Source of the DNA: Erythrocercus mccallii
Taxonomy: Eukaryota; Chordata; Aves; Passeriformes; Dicruridae
DNA: 64,000 nucleotides
NCBI GenBank assembly: GCA_013397435.1
Contig: VZRG01001058.1
Span: 124,001 to 188,000, forward strand
Direction: 5' to 3'
Below are positions 27,811-42,311 of the stretch, one piece after another. Each line of letters begins with the position of its first letter. Position 1 is the stretch's first letter. A model generated the notes under the pieces. It was given only the letters and a program-made list of their open reading frames with translations, searched no databases and was not told the origin of the DNA. The position numbers and the translations under genes are program-made.

Positions 27811-28197
27811 GGTTTTGTCAGAAACAACTCATGCCAAACCAAAGTAATTTATTTCTGTGACAGAGAAAACATACCTTTGAATAGGAGATGTAACATGTTT
27901 TGATTTGAAGCAAGGCTGACACTATTTTAAGTGACTCTCCTACGTAAGCGAAGCAAACATGGTCTAACAATGAACATAAGGAATCGGGTGGGATAACCCA
28001 AGCGTATGACACCCCAACACTTGTGTCTCTCATTAATTGTCCTAATTCTGGTTCTATTCAACATTCTCATGGACCTAAAAAAGGCAGAAGAGAGGATAGC
28101 AAATCATCATGGTACACAATTTATACAGGTGGACAGGTTTAGAATTCACAAAGCAAAGACACTGTGGTCTGGACAAACTGAAATTATTAAGGCATAT
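27811..28197 (+). mobile_element. Ancient CR1/L3-type LINE fragment (reverse transcriptase domain)
   Basis: At 27811 one frame reads GFVRNNSCQTKVIYF, the conserved motif of CR1/L3-clade reverse transcriptases (GFVKNNSCQTN-like). It is followed by a DNA match to the next RT block (GATTTGAAGCAAGGCTGACA near 27900, ATGGTCTA near 27958) and by GGTTCTATTCAACATTCTCA near 28051, which corresponds to the VLFNI motif just before the FADD catalytic site. The FADD box itself is degraded (CAAATCATCATGGTACAC). Stops and shifts interrupt every frame, so the copy is dead. It belongs to the same broad family as the piece at 17413-18085 but is on the opposite strand and is a separate insertion. Ends are approximate. 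Confidence 0.75.
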
Positions 28198-28450
28198 GGA
28201 ATATGAATTCCACCCACAATAAGCATGGGCTATCTCTGGCTCCTACATATTTTAAAATACTCCAAAACTCTGTCTTTAATTGAAAACATTAATGAAGTTC
28301 CTGTATCACAGGCGTGTAATTTTTGTTTCCAGCTCAGGGGAATACAAAAAGGCTCAACAGTACTGGCTGACTGTGACAATGTGCCTCGTGCTCCAGTCTA
28401 TGCTTCACATGTGATGCTGCTGCATAATTGGATGCTCTGTAAAGTGCAGC

Positions 28451-28499
28451 ACAGAACAGCTTGGGTTGGAAGGGTTCTTCAGTGACACTAGTTATCATG
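28451..28499 (-). mobile_element. CR1 3'-end scrap
   Basis: CAGAACAGCTTGGGTTGGAA and the following GGGTTCTTC...ACTAGTT parallel the bird CR1 antisense 3' end (AGAATGGTTTGGGTTGGAAG, then ATCATCTAGTT). It is only about 50 bp, so the call is moderate. Confidence 0.55.
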
Positions 28500-31400
28500 A
28501 AAACTCCCTGTGACTTCAAAACAATAATAATGGTCCTCACAGACAAAATTCAATAAATTCTCGGTTAAAATAATATCCTTAGCACACATGCACAATTACA
28601 TAGCATGATATGTTTTCATGAGTTCTGTGTCAAAGTCTACTTGTATGGACAGTAGTTTTTGTCTACAGAAGAGATGAGCTACTTGAAATCAAATAACAAA
28701 TAATGCACAAGATAAGTACAATAACTTTAATTTAGCCCAGCTTCTCCTCCATCCCAAGAAAGCCACAAACATAGAGGTAGAAATGAACACTTAAATTATG
28801 AGAAGCATTATCAGCTTTGCCAGACCTCCTCTGAGTACTCACAGCCAAGGTAAAAACTTTCAGTATTTATAAAAGATTCAAAGAGATTGTTGACAGAGAT
28901 CCTTAACTAAAAGGGCCTTAAAAAACTACCGAATCTATGTAATTCCTCATCCATTATTAAAATTCAGCTGTTATCCCCCTAGTGTTTTCTCTTGTATGAA
29001 TGACAGATAAACTGTGAACTTAACTACCATGACATATAAATAAGTGTGATATGGGAAAAAAATTTCAGCATGCAAAAATCTCTTATAGAAACTGGAACAT
29101 GTAATAGTATGATGTGTAAAAACCAGAAGTGTTTCAGAACATTTAGCACTTTTACCTGAGGCACACTTTATTTACTAGTATAAGTTTCAAGAAAAAAAAA
29201 GGGAGTGAATCACTTGTTCATAAAAATTGTATACAGATGCAAGAGAAAAAGTCTTTATAGGAGACGTTTAACGTGCAAGAGGAATTAGATGTAGGTGCAG
29301 TTAATTATCAAGATGTAGGATTAAGTTTGCTCTTCCACATACCACTAACAAAGCACAAAGTATTAGGTACTCTCAGTGTAGGGGAAAATATTTCAGTTGT
29401 GGATTAAAAAACTAATCTGAGATCTAGCTGAAGCCAACAGCCTAACATTTTTTTAATGGTCTTGTCACTTGTCCTAGAATTAAGAACGAAAGCCTCTGAA
29501 CGGAACTGAAAACTATGCTAAAGTTTATCTTTTTTGAAAAGAAAATCCCAAAGATATTCTATAAAACCATAAGACTTCTAACTGAATAGAGAATATAAAA
29601 TATAAATGCATACCTCATTATTAACAAGTCTCCATTTTAAAATAATATGCATGAGATCGATTTTTAGATGTTTACAGGCCAGGTCATTACTTCAATGATC
29701 CTCTTTATTTTTTCAGCAGTTTTGCCATGTCAATCTCAGAGGAAAGACTATAAGGCTGTACAATTTAAGATTCAAAACTGTTCAGACCAGTGAAAGTTAA
29801 CTAATTATCAAATCCCCTGCTTTAGAATATAACTTCCACCTCATAACACTTGTTATTCTTTACATCTTACAGTCTATCATCTGATGAATTTAAGTCAGTG
29901 TCCAGCACTATACAAGTCAGACTGCACCAGCACAAGGATTCTTAGTTCACTGCAGAACTCTGTGAATTTATTAATGTTACTATTTTATTTTTATCACCTG
30001 CACTGAAGCAACATATACTTGACAGAGTGATGCTTTCCCACTGTGCCATATATGAAAACACTGTCAGAGGGTCTCTATGAAGAGCAATATTTTATGTTAA
30101 GGAGAAAAATGTCCTTGATTATGAGGCAGGTTAAATTTAATTCTAAGGTGTGGTGGAATGCTGACACTAAATCAACGGGAGTGAATTCCCCAAAAGGACA
30201 GAAGAATAGGCTGTAGCTGCACAGCAAATGTAAAAGTCTTAAGTCTTTGGAAAGGTTGCTTGTATTTAATTGCAGAAAATTTTGAAATTCAGATTCCTAG
30301 TGAGCATTTTAAAGGGGGATAAAAAAGAGTCAAGTAGAAAGACAAGGAAAAGGCCTCATGCATTAACATCTCTTTAGGCAGGAAAAAACCCACAAACCTG
30401 CAGCAAAACGCAACCAACACTATCATATCACAATTTTCTACTGCGTGAAACGTGCTTGAGGAATGTGGTTTTCAATATGCAGTACACAAAACCCCCAACA
30501 GTAATAATAAATACTGACCTAGATCTAAATTCGGGAAAATCCTTCATCTAACACTAATAACAAAGTATCTCAGGCTTTTCTCAAATAAGTCAATACCTCC
30601 ATCCCAACAAACACAAGGATAGCAACACTAAGCAGGAATAGCCAGAGCTCCTATAATACTGATCCAGTACAAAAGACAACTAAATTTTTTTGACAAGAAA
30701 TCAAGAGGATTTTAGAACAAATCTCCAGGAAAGAGTAAAACCTGCAGTGCAGGAGAACATATGGCACCCTCCCATCCCTCTTGCTGGTAACTCCTACTAC
30801 AGCACATTCCTTCCCAAATGCATATGGATTTTAGCTTTGCTCATATACAGTGCTGGAGGAGGGAGGGGAAAAGACTGAAAGGAGTTCATCTTCCATCCTC
30901 CCTTCCTCCCCACTCCTGGAGGGGAAGAGTTGCACAAAGCTCCACCTGAGCTCTGGAGAGGGACTGTGTATCAGCACCCAATACCCTGTTACATGTGTGC
31001 TCTGTGACCAAGAGGAGCAGGATTAAACATGGACACACTGCCCCTCTCACCCCCGGCGTGGGCACCCCTCGTGTTCCCTCAGTGACCGAGGCAGAACAGC
31101 AGTGCGGCCTCAGCACAGTTCAGCAAACAGTACAAGGGATAGATTTTGGCATGAACTAATTCTCCCTAGATTAGACAAACATTCTCACGACTATTTTGGC
31201 TACTATGTGATCTCTATTACCCTAAAATGTGGGCTTCTAAAAATGTGCACCCAGGTGCTTCCCAAGCAGTCCCATTTTCCAACAGTATTCACTGAGGAAT
31301 TCATCAGTCCCTCCTCTTTTAAAAGCCTTTCATCCTGGAAAGCCCATTGTGTATGGGGAAAAACTACAGCTCTGAAAAATGAATGAGGTGGACCTGCACA

Positions 31401-34400
31401 TCTGGATTTTTGGCATAAGATGTCTCCAAAGATGATTGTTTTCTTCTGCGCTTCTGACATGTTTACCCAGCAGAAATGCTGGGCTTGCTTCAAGATGTAA
31501 GTTACTGATTATTCAAATAATTGCTCAAACAATCTTTATTGTACACAAAGAAATACCACACTTGGTTAAAGAGCTTGTGAAAGAGTTGATATCAAAATTT
31601 TTCAAAGTCTGTTAAATGAAAACTTGATGAATTTTATGGCATTACAAAACAAGGTCAAGTTAGAAAGATACAGATTTAACTTCATTATTTTAATAAAGTA
31701 TTACTATCATATAAACTGTTATGAAATCTAGAAAACTGAGCAGCAATACCAACGTCTCCCTTTTTTGCTGTTTTCATAATGTTAATCTGTGTTTTATGCT
31801 ATTTGTTGCAGCTGTCTTTTTTTATAAAAAACAGACTAGCAAACATAACCAGTACCTTGTCATAAAAAAACAGTAAAGGAAAAAAATGACAGTTTAGATA
31901 GTGATGAATTCTCTGGGCAAGGCACTGAAAGAGGTCATGGCACAAAACTATTGTGCAATATTAGACACAGCTTTTAGTTAAAGAAGCTTAGTGACTAAAC
32001 TATTTTCAGTTAAATACGTATAACACACATAGTTGTAGTAATATTAAATAATTTACTTAAGCTAATTCTACCTTTTCCCAAAGAACTTTTAGATATAAAA
32101 CAAAAGGCAACAACTCCCAATTAGGTATTAAAATTTCAGCCAAAACCATTTTATTAAACACTTGTATTACCATATGCTTCACATTAATATTACATGAATT
32201 ATTGAAGACTGATTAAATATACATGTGTATGTCCAAGCAGGTTTCTTCTCAAAATGCAGTCTCTTGCTTTCTTCTCTTTTCAATATTTGCTTAAAGGCGG
32301 TACATTTATGCCTCATATCAACTAATTACGAATTCCTTACACCACTGCCACCGAGGGAAGGGAAAAGCGAATGTTTCATGCTCCATTTGCTGTTGACAAC
32401 ATCTCACTGGGGCTGTCTGCTTTGCAGACTACTCTCTGGAACACGTGTCCAGCAGACGTACAATTAATAGTCAGCAGTGCTAACTGATGAGCAACAAGAA
32501 ATATCACACCCTTGGCCAAGCCCCTCAAAGCCCTGAGCCAACACCTCCTCCAGCAGCAGCAGGGGAGACTAACAGCAAAGGAGGTGACAGTTCCCAGCTC
32601 TGCTGGGTTCACCTGCTGTGGCATTTCATATACAAATACAGGGCTCTCAGATACGAATATGGGCCTCCCAGAAGGCAGCTGGTGGGCTCAGCTGGGGTCA
32701 CAGACTGGAAATCAACAGAGGTAACACAGCAAGATGTCCAGTGTGAGAGAACTTCTTAATATGGATGCCTTTGAAGGCATTTTGAAGCCTAGGGAAATGG
32801 CAGTGTAATGGCATCCAGCTGAAGGATGGAGGAAGGCAGACAGCTGTATGCCCTAACCATGGGCAGGTGGGTACTGCAGAAGAAGCTGCTGCCATTGCCA
32901 CCACCCCAGTGGAGACAGTCAGGCAATCCAAATCTGGGAAACAATGACCACTTCATATCTCAGTTCTCTGATTTCATATGATTTGAAGAAAAAAAAAATT
33001 CAAAGGACAGGAAAAAAAGTTCTCTAACCTCAAACTAATCGAATTTGAAGGTTTTACAAAACAATAGCTGCTAATACATCACAACACAGTACGTCCCCAT
33101 ACTGCCTCATCACAAAAAGGAAAACCTGTGTATTTTGTTTGTTCTACTAACAGACACTTCATAACTTCAATACCTGGTACATAAAAATCTTTACGTTTTT
33201 AAGGCCTGAACCTGATTCTGAATATTGCAGGAGTTCATCAGAACTGGCTATGGAGTGAAATGCAGGTGAGACTGCTGCACAGCCATGGGACAGTCCAGAG
33301 GTGGGGAGGCAGACTCCCAGCAAGAGCTGCTAACTGGGAAGGGTGGGATGGAAGGCAAGGGGCTCTTCCATGCCCCATTAGTGAGTCCCCTGTGCTCACG
33401 CCCATACCAGAATACTTTCTGCTGAACATAACTTAAAGAACTAAAATTTATATCTATTTTACAATGTTTTTTCTACTATACCTGAAAATATTTCAACAAA
33501 TGAATAATTACAGTTGAAGATATTACTGGGTGAGAAAATAGAAGCTTCCAGGATTTAAGAAAAGAATGTTATTTCATTACAAGTGAAAAAAGCACTTTCA
33601 TGAAACAAGGCCAGTGTTAAAAACGGCCAGTGTTGCTTAATCACTAAAGCATAGAAACTTGCAAACCCAAATACTTCTTAAGAACCTACCTGTTTACTTC
33701 TTGTCATTCAAAACTTCTCTGTATATGCCCACTTGTGGAATGAGATTTGCTAATACTTGCTTATAACACCTACTACACACTTTGTGAGGAATTTGCTAAA
33801 GGATGTTGCAAAATTGCACACTAAATCATTAATAAAAAAGGATCAATATTCAGAAAGTAACATGCGACAAAGGGTCTTCCACATATATACAACAGCAAAC
33901 AATATTCTAATACTGAGCAGGAAAGCCCTAGATATTACTTTTATTTTAAAATCCTTCTATTTTCAAAATGTTGCTATTAAACTTGCCCATATGTTCCAAT
34001 AACTACAGCTCTCTTCTATAATCTTCTATATTAATGGCAGCTAAAATAGTCTTGGAATACAGATACCTTAAAAATATTACTATTTGAACTACATTAGCGC
34101 AGTGCAGCTCCATTCTCTCAAAAACCTGTTTCACTGAAAAGAGAAACTATCACAACTCATTACCTCTTTGCCATTTTGCTTCTTTCTTTTTTCTTTTTTT
34201 TTATTTTACTTTCAGCACCATCCTAATTCAGATCTCACACGAAATGTTTAAGCATCAAGTATCTTAAATGGAGAACATGTTGTACCTTAAATGAAGTAAA
34301 AAAAATGGAAAGAGCCCAAGTACTGAACAATCAGTCACACACTATCATTTCTACCTGCATGCACAATGCTTCAGGTTATGGGCACACAGATTGCTAATTT

Positions 34401-37299
34401 TTTTTAACAAGATCTCCATATTTTCCCTCTACATCAATACTGGAGTTACATATCCATTTATCTCAAAGAGATAAATAAATACTGCTAATGTTTTTACACT
34501 CAAAGCATATCTCTGATTTAGCAACATGACCTGTTAAAGCGATGTCAAACATCTAATAAAACAGGTACTACTCCAGCTGCTATGTTTCCTTGACTGCTCT
34601 TCAATAATCATTTTTTGCTATAGTCACCTAAATAACACACTACATATTCCATTTAAATTTTGCTGATCTTTTCTTCCTGGCTACATAAAGTTTTCTTGTT
34701 CTACAAATGATTGTAATCAGAAAATACACTTAACACAATATAACACAGTAAGATTAAACAATGGCTGGACATGAAATTTAGAGATGACCAACAAAACAGG
34801 GGGGTTTTTTGTTGTAAAACATTTACTAAATGAGCCATTAGCACAAAGGAATACTTAATGGTTCTCATTTCCTATGGAATTCAAAACACCTTTTGCACAT
34901 TTATAATAAAATACAGAGCTAACACCTAAAGAATTATGCACAGAAACACCTTATTTTTACTTGCAATACTATTTTTTGTTATTGTTGTCACTACTGCTCC
35001 TAAAACCACTTTAATATGCGTTATGCCAATATTCCACCATCCTTTTTTAATGCACATTTTTAGCCCTTACATGCAGAGGTTGCAAGCTGCAAAGTAGAAG
35101 TGAACTATATTGAAGTCAGACATTCATTTTAGCTATTCCAAGATTCAAAACATTCTATCATCTGTTCCTATGGAAACTGAAAGGATATTCTAGGTTATAT
35201 CAGTATCAGCCGATTATGTTGCCGAGAAATCTGTGGTTTATTTTTAATCCATAGTTCAGAGGTATAAATTCATGTTTAGTGTTTAGCTTGGTGATTTTGA
35301 ATTACTGAGGCGTGGTTAACACTTCAGTTCCATTAGATCATACTTTAAGATAAACCAAACTCCTTTTAGACCAGAATAGTAAAGGGAAAATTTTATAAGG
35401 TTCAGTTAATCCCCATGAAGTTTACAGTTCAGATGTAGGATATAACTAATATATACTTGGAAGATATTTTTTGGTTGTTAGATGAGCCGTACATTGCTGC
35501 ATCGCATCTTAATAGAATAGTTCAATGAAAAAAAAATTTAGATTTATAGAAAACTCCTTCAGTAGTGCCATGCACCAGATGGCCAGATGAAGGAATCTGA
35601 TTTAGCAAGTTAACAAGATCATGAAAACCATAACCATAAGACTGAAGATGAGAAATAAAGTTGAATAATGCAACATGAGTATATCTGTACAACAAAAAAA
35701 CTTAAAGGTTAGGATAGAGTAAAACTTGTGAAGACATTTAAACACATTAAGTGAAAATTCTCCATATGTGTACAGAGCTACTCTAAAAGAAAGGATAGAA
35801 ACAGTATAAGTTAGTAGGATTTTAATTAAACAGCTTCAAATGCCATTGTGATCTTTCAGAACAAAAGCCAATATGACAGCTATAACATATTGGAATTACT
35901 CTTCTCTGTCTATATTAGAATTAGAAGAAGCAGTAAAATGGGTGGTTAACATGAATTTAAATAAAAGGCTTTGGATTTCATACTCCATTTTCACTAAACA
36001 AAACTAGATGATTTAAAGTCAACTATAGCTACCACCCTCATCTTACACCAAAAGTAGCAAGCAGGTTCAAATTTTCCTCTTTTCAGATAAGACTTCAGTC
36101 TTCTTACTCTAGATTCAAATAATTGACTTCAAACTGAATAATCAGAAAATCCTTCTATTTCTATATCATACTGTAGTCAATCACTTTATTACAAAATAAC
36201 TGTCTCAGTCTAGTTTCCATAAGGATCTCCTGCAGGGAATAGAGATTGTGGTATAATAAGGAAATAGACGAACTACTGCCTAAAGTGTACTATATTGGTT
36301 AAATTTTTGACAGTAACAAGGTTAAATTCCAACTACTAGCTTTCAAGATAGAAATAAATGTCAGAATAAAAAGGAAAAAAAAAAAGAAAGAAGCAATTAT
36401 TACTTTTTTTACTTAAAAAGCATACTCTGGTAGCATTTCAACTCTAGTTCTTCCTGGCTTTTTATGGGGGTAACCAACAGTATATGGATAAAAAGATGAA
36501 TGGCTATGAGCCAGATTGGAGGGGGTTTTTTTCTACTTTAGTTGCTATTCTAATGATCATTTTGTAATTATGCACATCTATGCAGTTATGTACATCTACA
36601 TAACAGCAATCAATCCCACTGACATGCTAAAGCGCATAAAGGCTTGTATTATTTAAAAGGTATGACAAAATATGATAGCTAATATATAAAAGCAGCAAAG
36701 GGTAGGCAAAAACATCTGGAAACTAAAATTGTGCTTTTGACTAGCATAGTACATCAGTGTGGGTAATGTAACAGATTCTAATCTAAATGAACTGAAGCTG
36801 AACATTAAAGAGGCCCCTACACAACCACAGGGCACACAAAATGATATCCCACTACAACATTAGACTTTGTTCTACAGTCAAGCACATCTCCACAGAGCTG
36901 ACAACTTTAGAAAACCATATTCATGTACTTGCACAGTCCATTTCACAATGAAGCATTCATTTGAAGAAGACACTAAACCAACAAAAAACAGCAGGCATAC
37001 TTTGATTTAAATCAAGCTGTTTAAATATCATGAACTAATCTAGAAAAAAGGATATTTACTCTTGCTAAAGTAGGCAAGATAGAAAGACCGAGAAACTCAA
37101 GATCACAAGACCCTGCCCAGACAGTCATGCCCCAAGAGCCATTCACATTTTTGGCAGTAATAATTAGAAGTAATTAGAAAATGCAATACTATTATATTTT
37201 CTCATGCTTCATCAAAAAAGTGAAAAATGAAGCCCAATTCCAACCATTCTTAATATGTGAATATCTTAAAACACCTTGAAGTGCATTTGCATGACTGGA

Positions 37300-37745
37300 A
37301 AATGCTGCCACAGGATAGTAAGTGCATGTATTGCTTAAGACCCTTGACATTAGAGTGAACACTGACCTATGACTGATTTAAGAATAATTTCACCAATCTT
37401 GCCATAACCCTGCAAGCTGTGATAGATAAGCACTGAGCCTGAACTGAAATAAATTATTCAACTTCTTGATGATGGTGTCTAGAAAACTGGTCAATTATGT
37501 ACATACTTTCCCCTCCAATGCCTTGCGGGATAAGAAACAAGACCTATTAGAGATCCTTGACAAGAGATTAAATGCTGGTCTATGAGAGATCTCAGATTAA
37601 TTTCACCAATTTTGCCATTACACTGCAAGATGTACTACATGAGCATGTAGCTTAGCGAACTCTGAACTGAGATAAATTGAGCAACTCCTGGATAATCACC
37701 TCCAGACAACTGGTTAACTATGCAGACACTTCATCCTCCCATCAC
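37300..37745. repeat. Diverged tandem duplication, unit about 215 bp
   Basis: Unit 1 (about 37313-37527) and unit 2 (about 37528-37745) align along their length. Shared landmarks are GGATA (37313 and 37528), CCTTGACA (37342 and 37556), TAATTTCACCAAT (near 37385 and 37599), TTGCCAT with CTGCAAG downstream, TGAACTGA.ATAAATT, and AACTGGT before TATG.A.A. Divergence is considerable, so the duplication is old. No transposon family, coding frame or terminal repeat is recognised; it may be a remnant of an unlisted repeat or a simple ancient local duplication. Confidence 0.85.
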
Positions 37746-38401
37746 TTTTCTCAGGCACTAAATAGCATTAGCTAAGAACACTTACACATATACATCTGGT
37801 TAGTAATTTTTTAAGGTAAAAAAGAGCTGTACTATTCCCAGAGACAACAACTGAGAGGAAAGGTTCAGTATGAAAAAAGAATGCTAAACAGAATAATTCA
37901 CGAAACAAATTCTTCTCAATTAATTACTATATGAAAACCCACAGTGCCCCCAAATATGCTCAAAATAACACTACAAAGATGTTACACTGTGAATAACTAA
38001 GAAATCTGTGTTCAGATCATACTGTTTACCTATTTATCCTGTGTTCAAATCCAGCATTTGAACAAGTGTCAGAAGTAGAGTTTAGAATTTATTTCTCTAT
38101 GCTATTTTCTCCTCTTCTTTATTCTGCAAGGTTATAATTAGGAAAGCCCTTCATTTTGAAAAAAATAAGTCTATGTATTTTAAAAAAAAAGCATACCCAA
38201 TTTAACAAAGGGTACTTATTAGGCTTACACCTATGTTTTTCTTTCTATAACATGATTAGGACACTTCATTACATGATGATCAGAACAATTTTAATGAATT
38301 ATTAGTGAATTTTACTTTCTCCAGATCCATGCTAGAAGGTAAGTAGATTTGTCCACACCTTATACAAGGAAACTGGATAATAAAACATTATATAATTTCT
38401 C

Positions 38402-38430
38402 TAAAACCTAAAAAAAACCAACCAAACAAA

Positions 38431-38475
<45 letters not shown>

Positions 38476-38510
38476 AAAAAAACCCAAAAAACCCAGAAAA
38501 CCACCCAACC
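38402..38510. repeat. Poly(A) run of 42 A with A/C-rich flanks
   Basis: An uninterrupted run of A spans 38432-38473, flanked on both sides by AAACC/CCAAA-type sequence. It could be the decayed tail of a retroposed sequence, but no source sequence or AATAAA is seen to the left. Length here is prone to sequencing error. Confidence 0.85.
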
Positions 38511-39970
38511 CCACTAGTCAGACATCTACAGATTCCTCCAGGACACAAGGATGGAAAATTTTTATTCTGTGGTCAAAGATACAGAATGTTTCTGTAACAC
38601 ACAGAAGGACAAACTGTTTAAAGTGCAAACCCAAGGATATATGAATTCTGCTCTCATTTCTACACCACATCCTGCTAGACCTAAGTGGATATCTATATTT
38701 TAATCAATCTTTAATGATACCATTGATACCTCACAACCTATATCCTAATTATTACAATTTGTATCAGCAAGGTCACAAACAAGAACACAGGTTCCTAACA
38801 TATTTCACACATGCAAAAATCCATCCTTCTTTCATAGAGACCCATAGCTGCTGTTTAAAGCATTGAACTTAGCTCAAACTAAGGTTACCTTTTAAGAGAA
38901 TGGAGGAGATGGGAATGTAGCTCTTTTCTGCACACACACAGTCTGGATCCTTAAGCTACCGATGTTGTCATTACCAGGTGGAGCTAAGTTTGGTTATCCC
39001 TTGCTTTAAATTCCACACCAAGCATGGCAATATAGAGCAGGAAGGGTTTGAAGCATGAGCTAAGTTGCAGAGAAAGTTTTCTCATTTTTAAGTATAGCAG
39101 ACACAAAACTGTGTCTGGAAAAAACTGTTCTACTTGGAACTGAGCTATGGTAATCATAACAAATTTCTCTCTTCCCCAGTAACTTCTTATTATTCAGATT
39201 GCTTTACACAATATTGCTGTTGAAAACGGGTGAAGTAGTACCAGAAGCAGATCTAGATTCTTCAGCCTACGGTTCATCATGGGAGCAAAAGTAATGATGG
39301 GGATGTTTCAGGTGGTTGCAAGATGCAAATATATCTCTTTCTAAAATTTCAAAGCAGAAATTATTGCTGGCCCTTCTTTTAGGTTTTTAATCTAGTTCTT
39401 GATGCTCTGCTAAACAGTCTTTCCTGCTGCCTATGCTATCTGCCATTAACCTGCTCACAGTATAAAGGAAAGCTAGCAAGGAGTTTAGGACTAGAAATAA
39501 AAATGGGGTTAGAATCCATATTCTTTAAATTGTTTTGTGGGTCACGAAAGACTATCCATCTGTTCTATGTACACTAGGAGCGCCTAACAAAGCACACAGA
39601 ACAATAAAAAACCTGCCTGTAGCCACTGGTACTCGTGTGGTCAGGTTTGCTACTACTTCTATTACTTTTGCCAACAACAAAAGAGAGAGAGCTTACTCTT
39701 TCTAAAAGGATTAGGAAGGCAAGTGCGTTTTGCAGCTCTATGAGAGCCTAGTCTAGACACACTGACAGACACTTCTAGTTTATACCCAGATGGCAGCTTT
39801 AAGATTCCACCAGGAACAGGAGCAGAAGGCTTCACTTCTAAAGCAGTCAATGGCTAATGCCACATTTCCAAAGGGGGAAGAGATTTCATTTTTTTCTGAG
39901 AAATACACAAACACCACAGTGGTGGACATGCCATAAAAACATGAATTTCACTGAACAGAAAAAACCAATG

Positions 39971-40084
39971 TATTACTTAGGTATAAGTATATTACCAATA
40001 TATTACCAATATACCAATATATTACCAATATACCAATATATTACCAATATATTACCAATTACCAATATATTACTTAGGTATAAG
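39971..40084. repeat. Local repeat of TATTACCAA units bounded by a 17-bp direct repeat
   Basis: TATTACTTAGGTATAAG occurs at 39971-39987 and again at 40068-40084. Between them are about eight irregular units of TATTACCAA and TATACCAA. The pattern suggests slippage or local duplication that copied the flanking 17 bp as well. Confidence 0.9.
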
Positions 40085-42288
40085 CTTTCATGTGCTACTG
40101 CTGGACATTATCTGGGGGAATCTATGCAAAGCTCATTAGCATGTGACTTATACGTCATTAGATAAACAATAAAAATAACAAAAACAATGGGATATATAAA
40201 CATGACAAAAGGAGCAGTTTAGACTTTTTAGCTCTGCTCTTTTTGTCAGAGTAAATTCTAGCAGCATCTCTGGAAAAAAAGCTGAATTCTAGAGAAGATA
40301 TTCACCAAATTCTAATGGCTTTTGTTTAAAAATAAATACTTCCAGTCTTACTTTTTAAAAAGTATTTCTGCTTCCTGCTTATCTTCTAGGTGGACACTGA
40401 AATACTCCAAAATGGAGACATAAGGGTAATTTTTCCCTTAAGGCATTGCTGAGAACTGCTACATGAAATATAGAAATACAGCTTGCTCTTACATAGGCAA
40501 CTGATCTCATGTATTATTTACACAGCAGATGAAAATAAGTATGGAAACTAAAACTGCATTTGCAAATATGAATATCAAATAACTGAAGAACAACCTGGAT
40601 AAATACAGATGCACTATTCTCAAAGGTACAGTCAGCTACCAGAATACATACTAGCAGGAAGACTTCATCTAAGGAACTCTGTAATACCTAATGCAGGAGA
40701 AAAGATGAAGGTCCCATGTCCTCTTTAAGGAAATCTCAGGGGTTGGAAGGTATAGACGTAAATCAGCTTATCAATAAAACACAATAACACGAATCAAAGA
40801 CATGTTACTCACTAGTCATATTTCAAATTTCAGATTTCTCAGGCAATGCCTGCATGTGTATCTTCTAAAGCAAACTATTGTTCTCAACATTAAATTCACA
40901 AATTATATCCAACAACAAACCTGTGATGCATAACCCAACACCTCCTCATGAAAACATCCCCATTTCTGATATGACTAAGCACTAATAATTTTCTTCCAAA
41001 CACTCTTCCATTTGTTGGAAACAAGCCCCTGGCTAAAGCACAACAGGCATATACTTTAATAATCTCTTGATTACCTGGAGACAGCTTGGAACACCTAATA
41101 AATCTGTCTATTTTTCAGGTGGAGTGGGATTGATTTCCCCAGGGTTTCTTTGTCAGTTCCACTTTAGTACTTAATATGAAGAGAAAATTATCAGAGAAGG
41201 TCAAATCTGACATGAAAAACTAGAAGGAGTCCACACTGATGAAGACTTTTCCTACATTTAAAATAAATGTCCACTTGCTTTTTCTTAGGCCCTATCTTCT
41301 GTCAATCTTTATTTAATAACGTATATGCTTCATAGCTTGCAAAAAGTGCAATCACAGTTGGCAACATGCTCAAATAGCCAGGAAGTTTCAGCACTGGAAT
41401 AGTAATCAAGTGAAAAATGGGGTGGTTTTTTTCCTACCACTTTGTTATCAGCAAATAGTCAAAGGTATTTACCACAACCATGACTTCTTACTGCCGAAAA
41501 TTAGTTGAAATGACAGATCTAAGTGAAAGTTTGAGACACACTGATAATTTTAATCCTCAGTTGTTTAATCAAGCCAATTTATTCAATAGGTTTTCTATTC
41601 TCTCTACATTCTATTTTCCTGTCAATCTTCAACAGTATAAACAAATGCTATATTGACTTACAGAGAAGTTTAACACTTGGTAAGAAACAGCATAAAAATG
41701 TCTTGTTTTAAGCCTCTTTGTTCTCTAATTTAAGATCCAAATTTGACACAAACTTGTACCAGATTTCTCCTCTTACTCTGGCAATGAGGATTTAAAATAC
41801 TTTGGTTTTTGAAGAATATTAAAAAGTACAGACAAAAGAACATTAAATTATATAAAGGTGGGAAAATAGCACTAAAGATACTGGAAACAGCTAATAGATG
41901 TAGCCGGGTTATTACAATGTCGATAATTACATTTAATATGAATGAATGTAATTATACATACTCATTTTTATTTCCCTACAGTGAATATTTACGTCAAAGT
42001 TTAAAGTGCTCTTTAAAGTTTTAATGTAAATCTTTCAAATCTTTTCAATATATTTCTGCACAGCTGAAATACAGAAATCTTACAGTTTTAAGAAACTGCA
42101 TTTTTCATATTTCTCTATAAAGCTTGGCAACATTGGCAATGATGTATACGGTGTTGAATGCATCAAGGTTTTATGACAGTGTTTACAGTTCCCCTACTCT
42201 CTTCCAAATTACGGGGTCAGATGCTGCAAAATTTTATTCTTGCAAATACTGTACAAGATCAGTTTTGTCAATTTATTTGAATATAGTC

Positions 42289-42311
42289 AAATGTGAGAAT
42301 TTCTCACATTT
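42289..42311. repeat. 10-bp perfect inverted repeat close to the COG5 donor
   Basis: AAATGTGAGA (42289-42298) and its complement TCTCACATTT (42302-42311) are separated by three bases. They are followed by further TTTCTCTCATTT repeats to about 42346. The site is about 140 bases into the intron after the exon ending at 42451. Confidence 0.75.
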
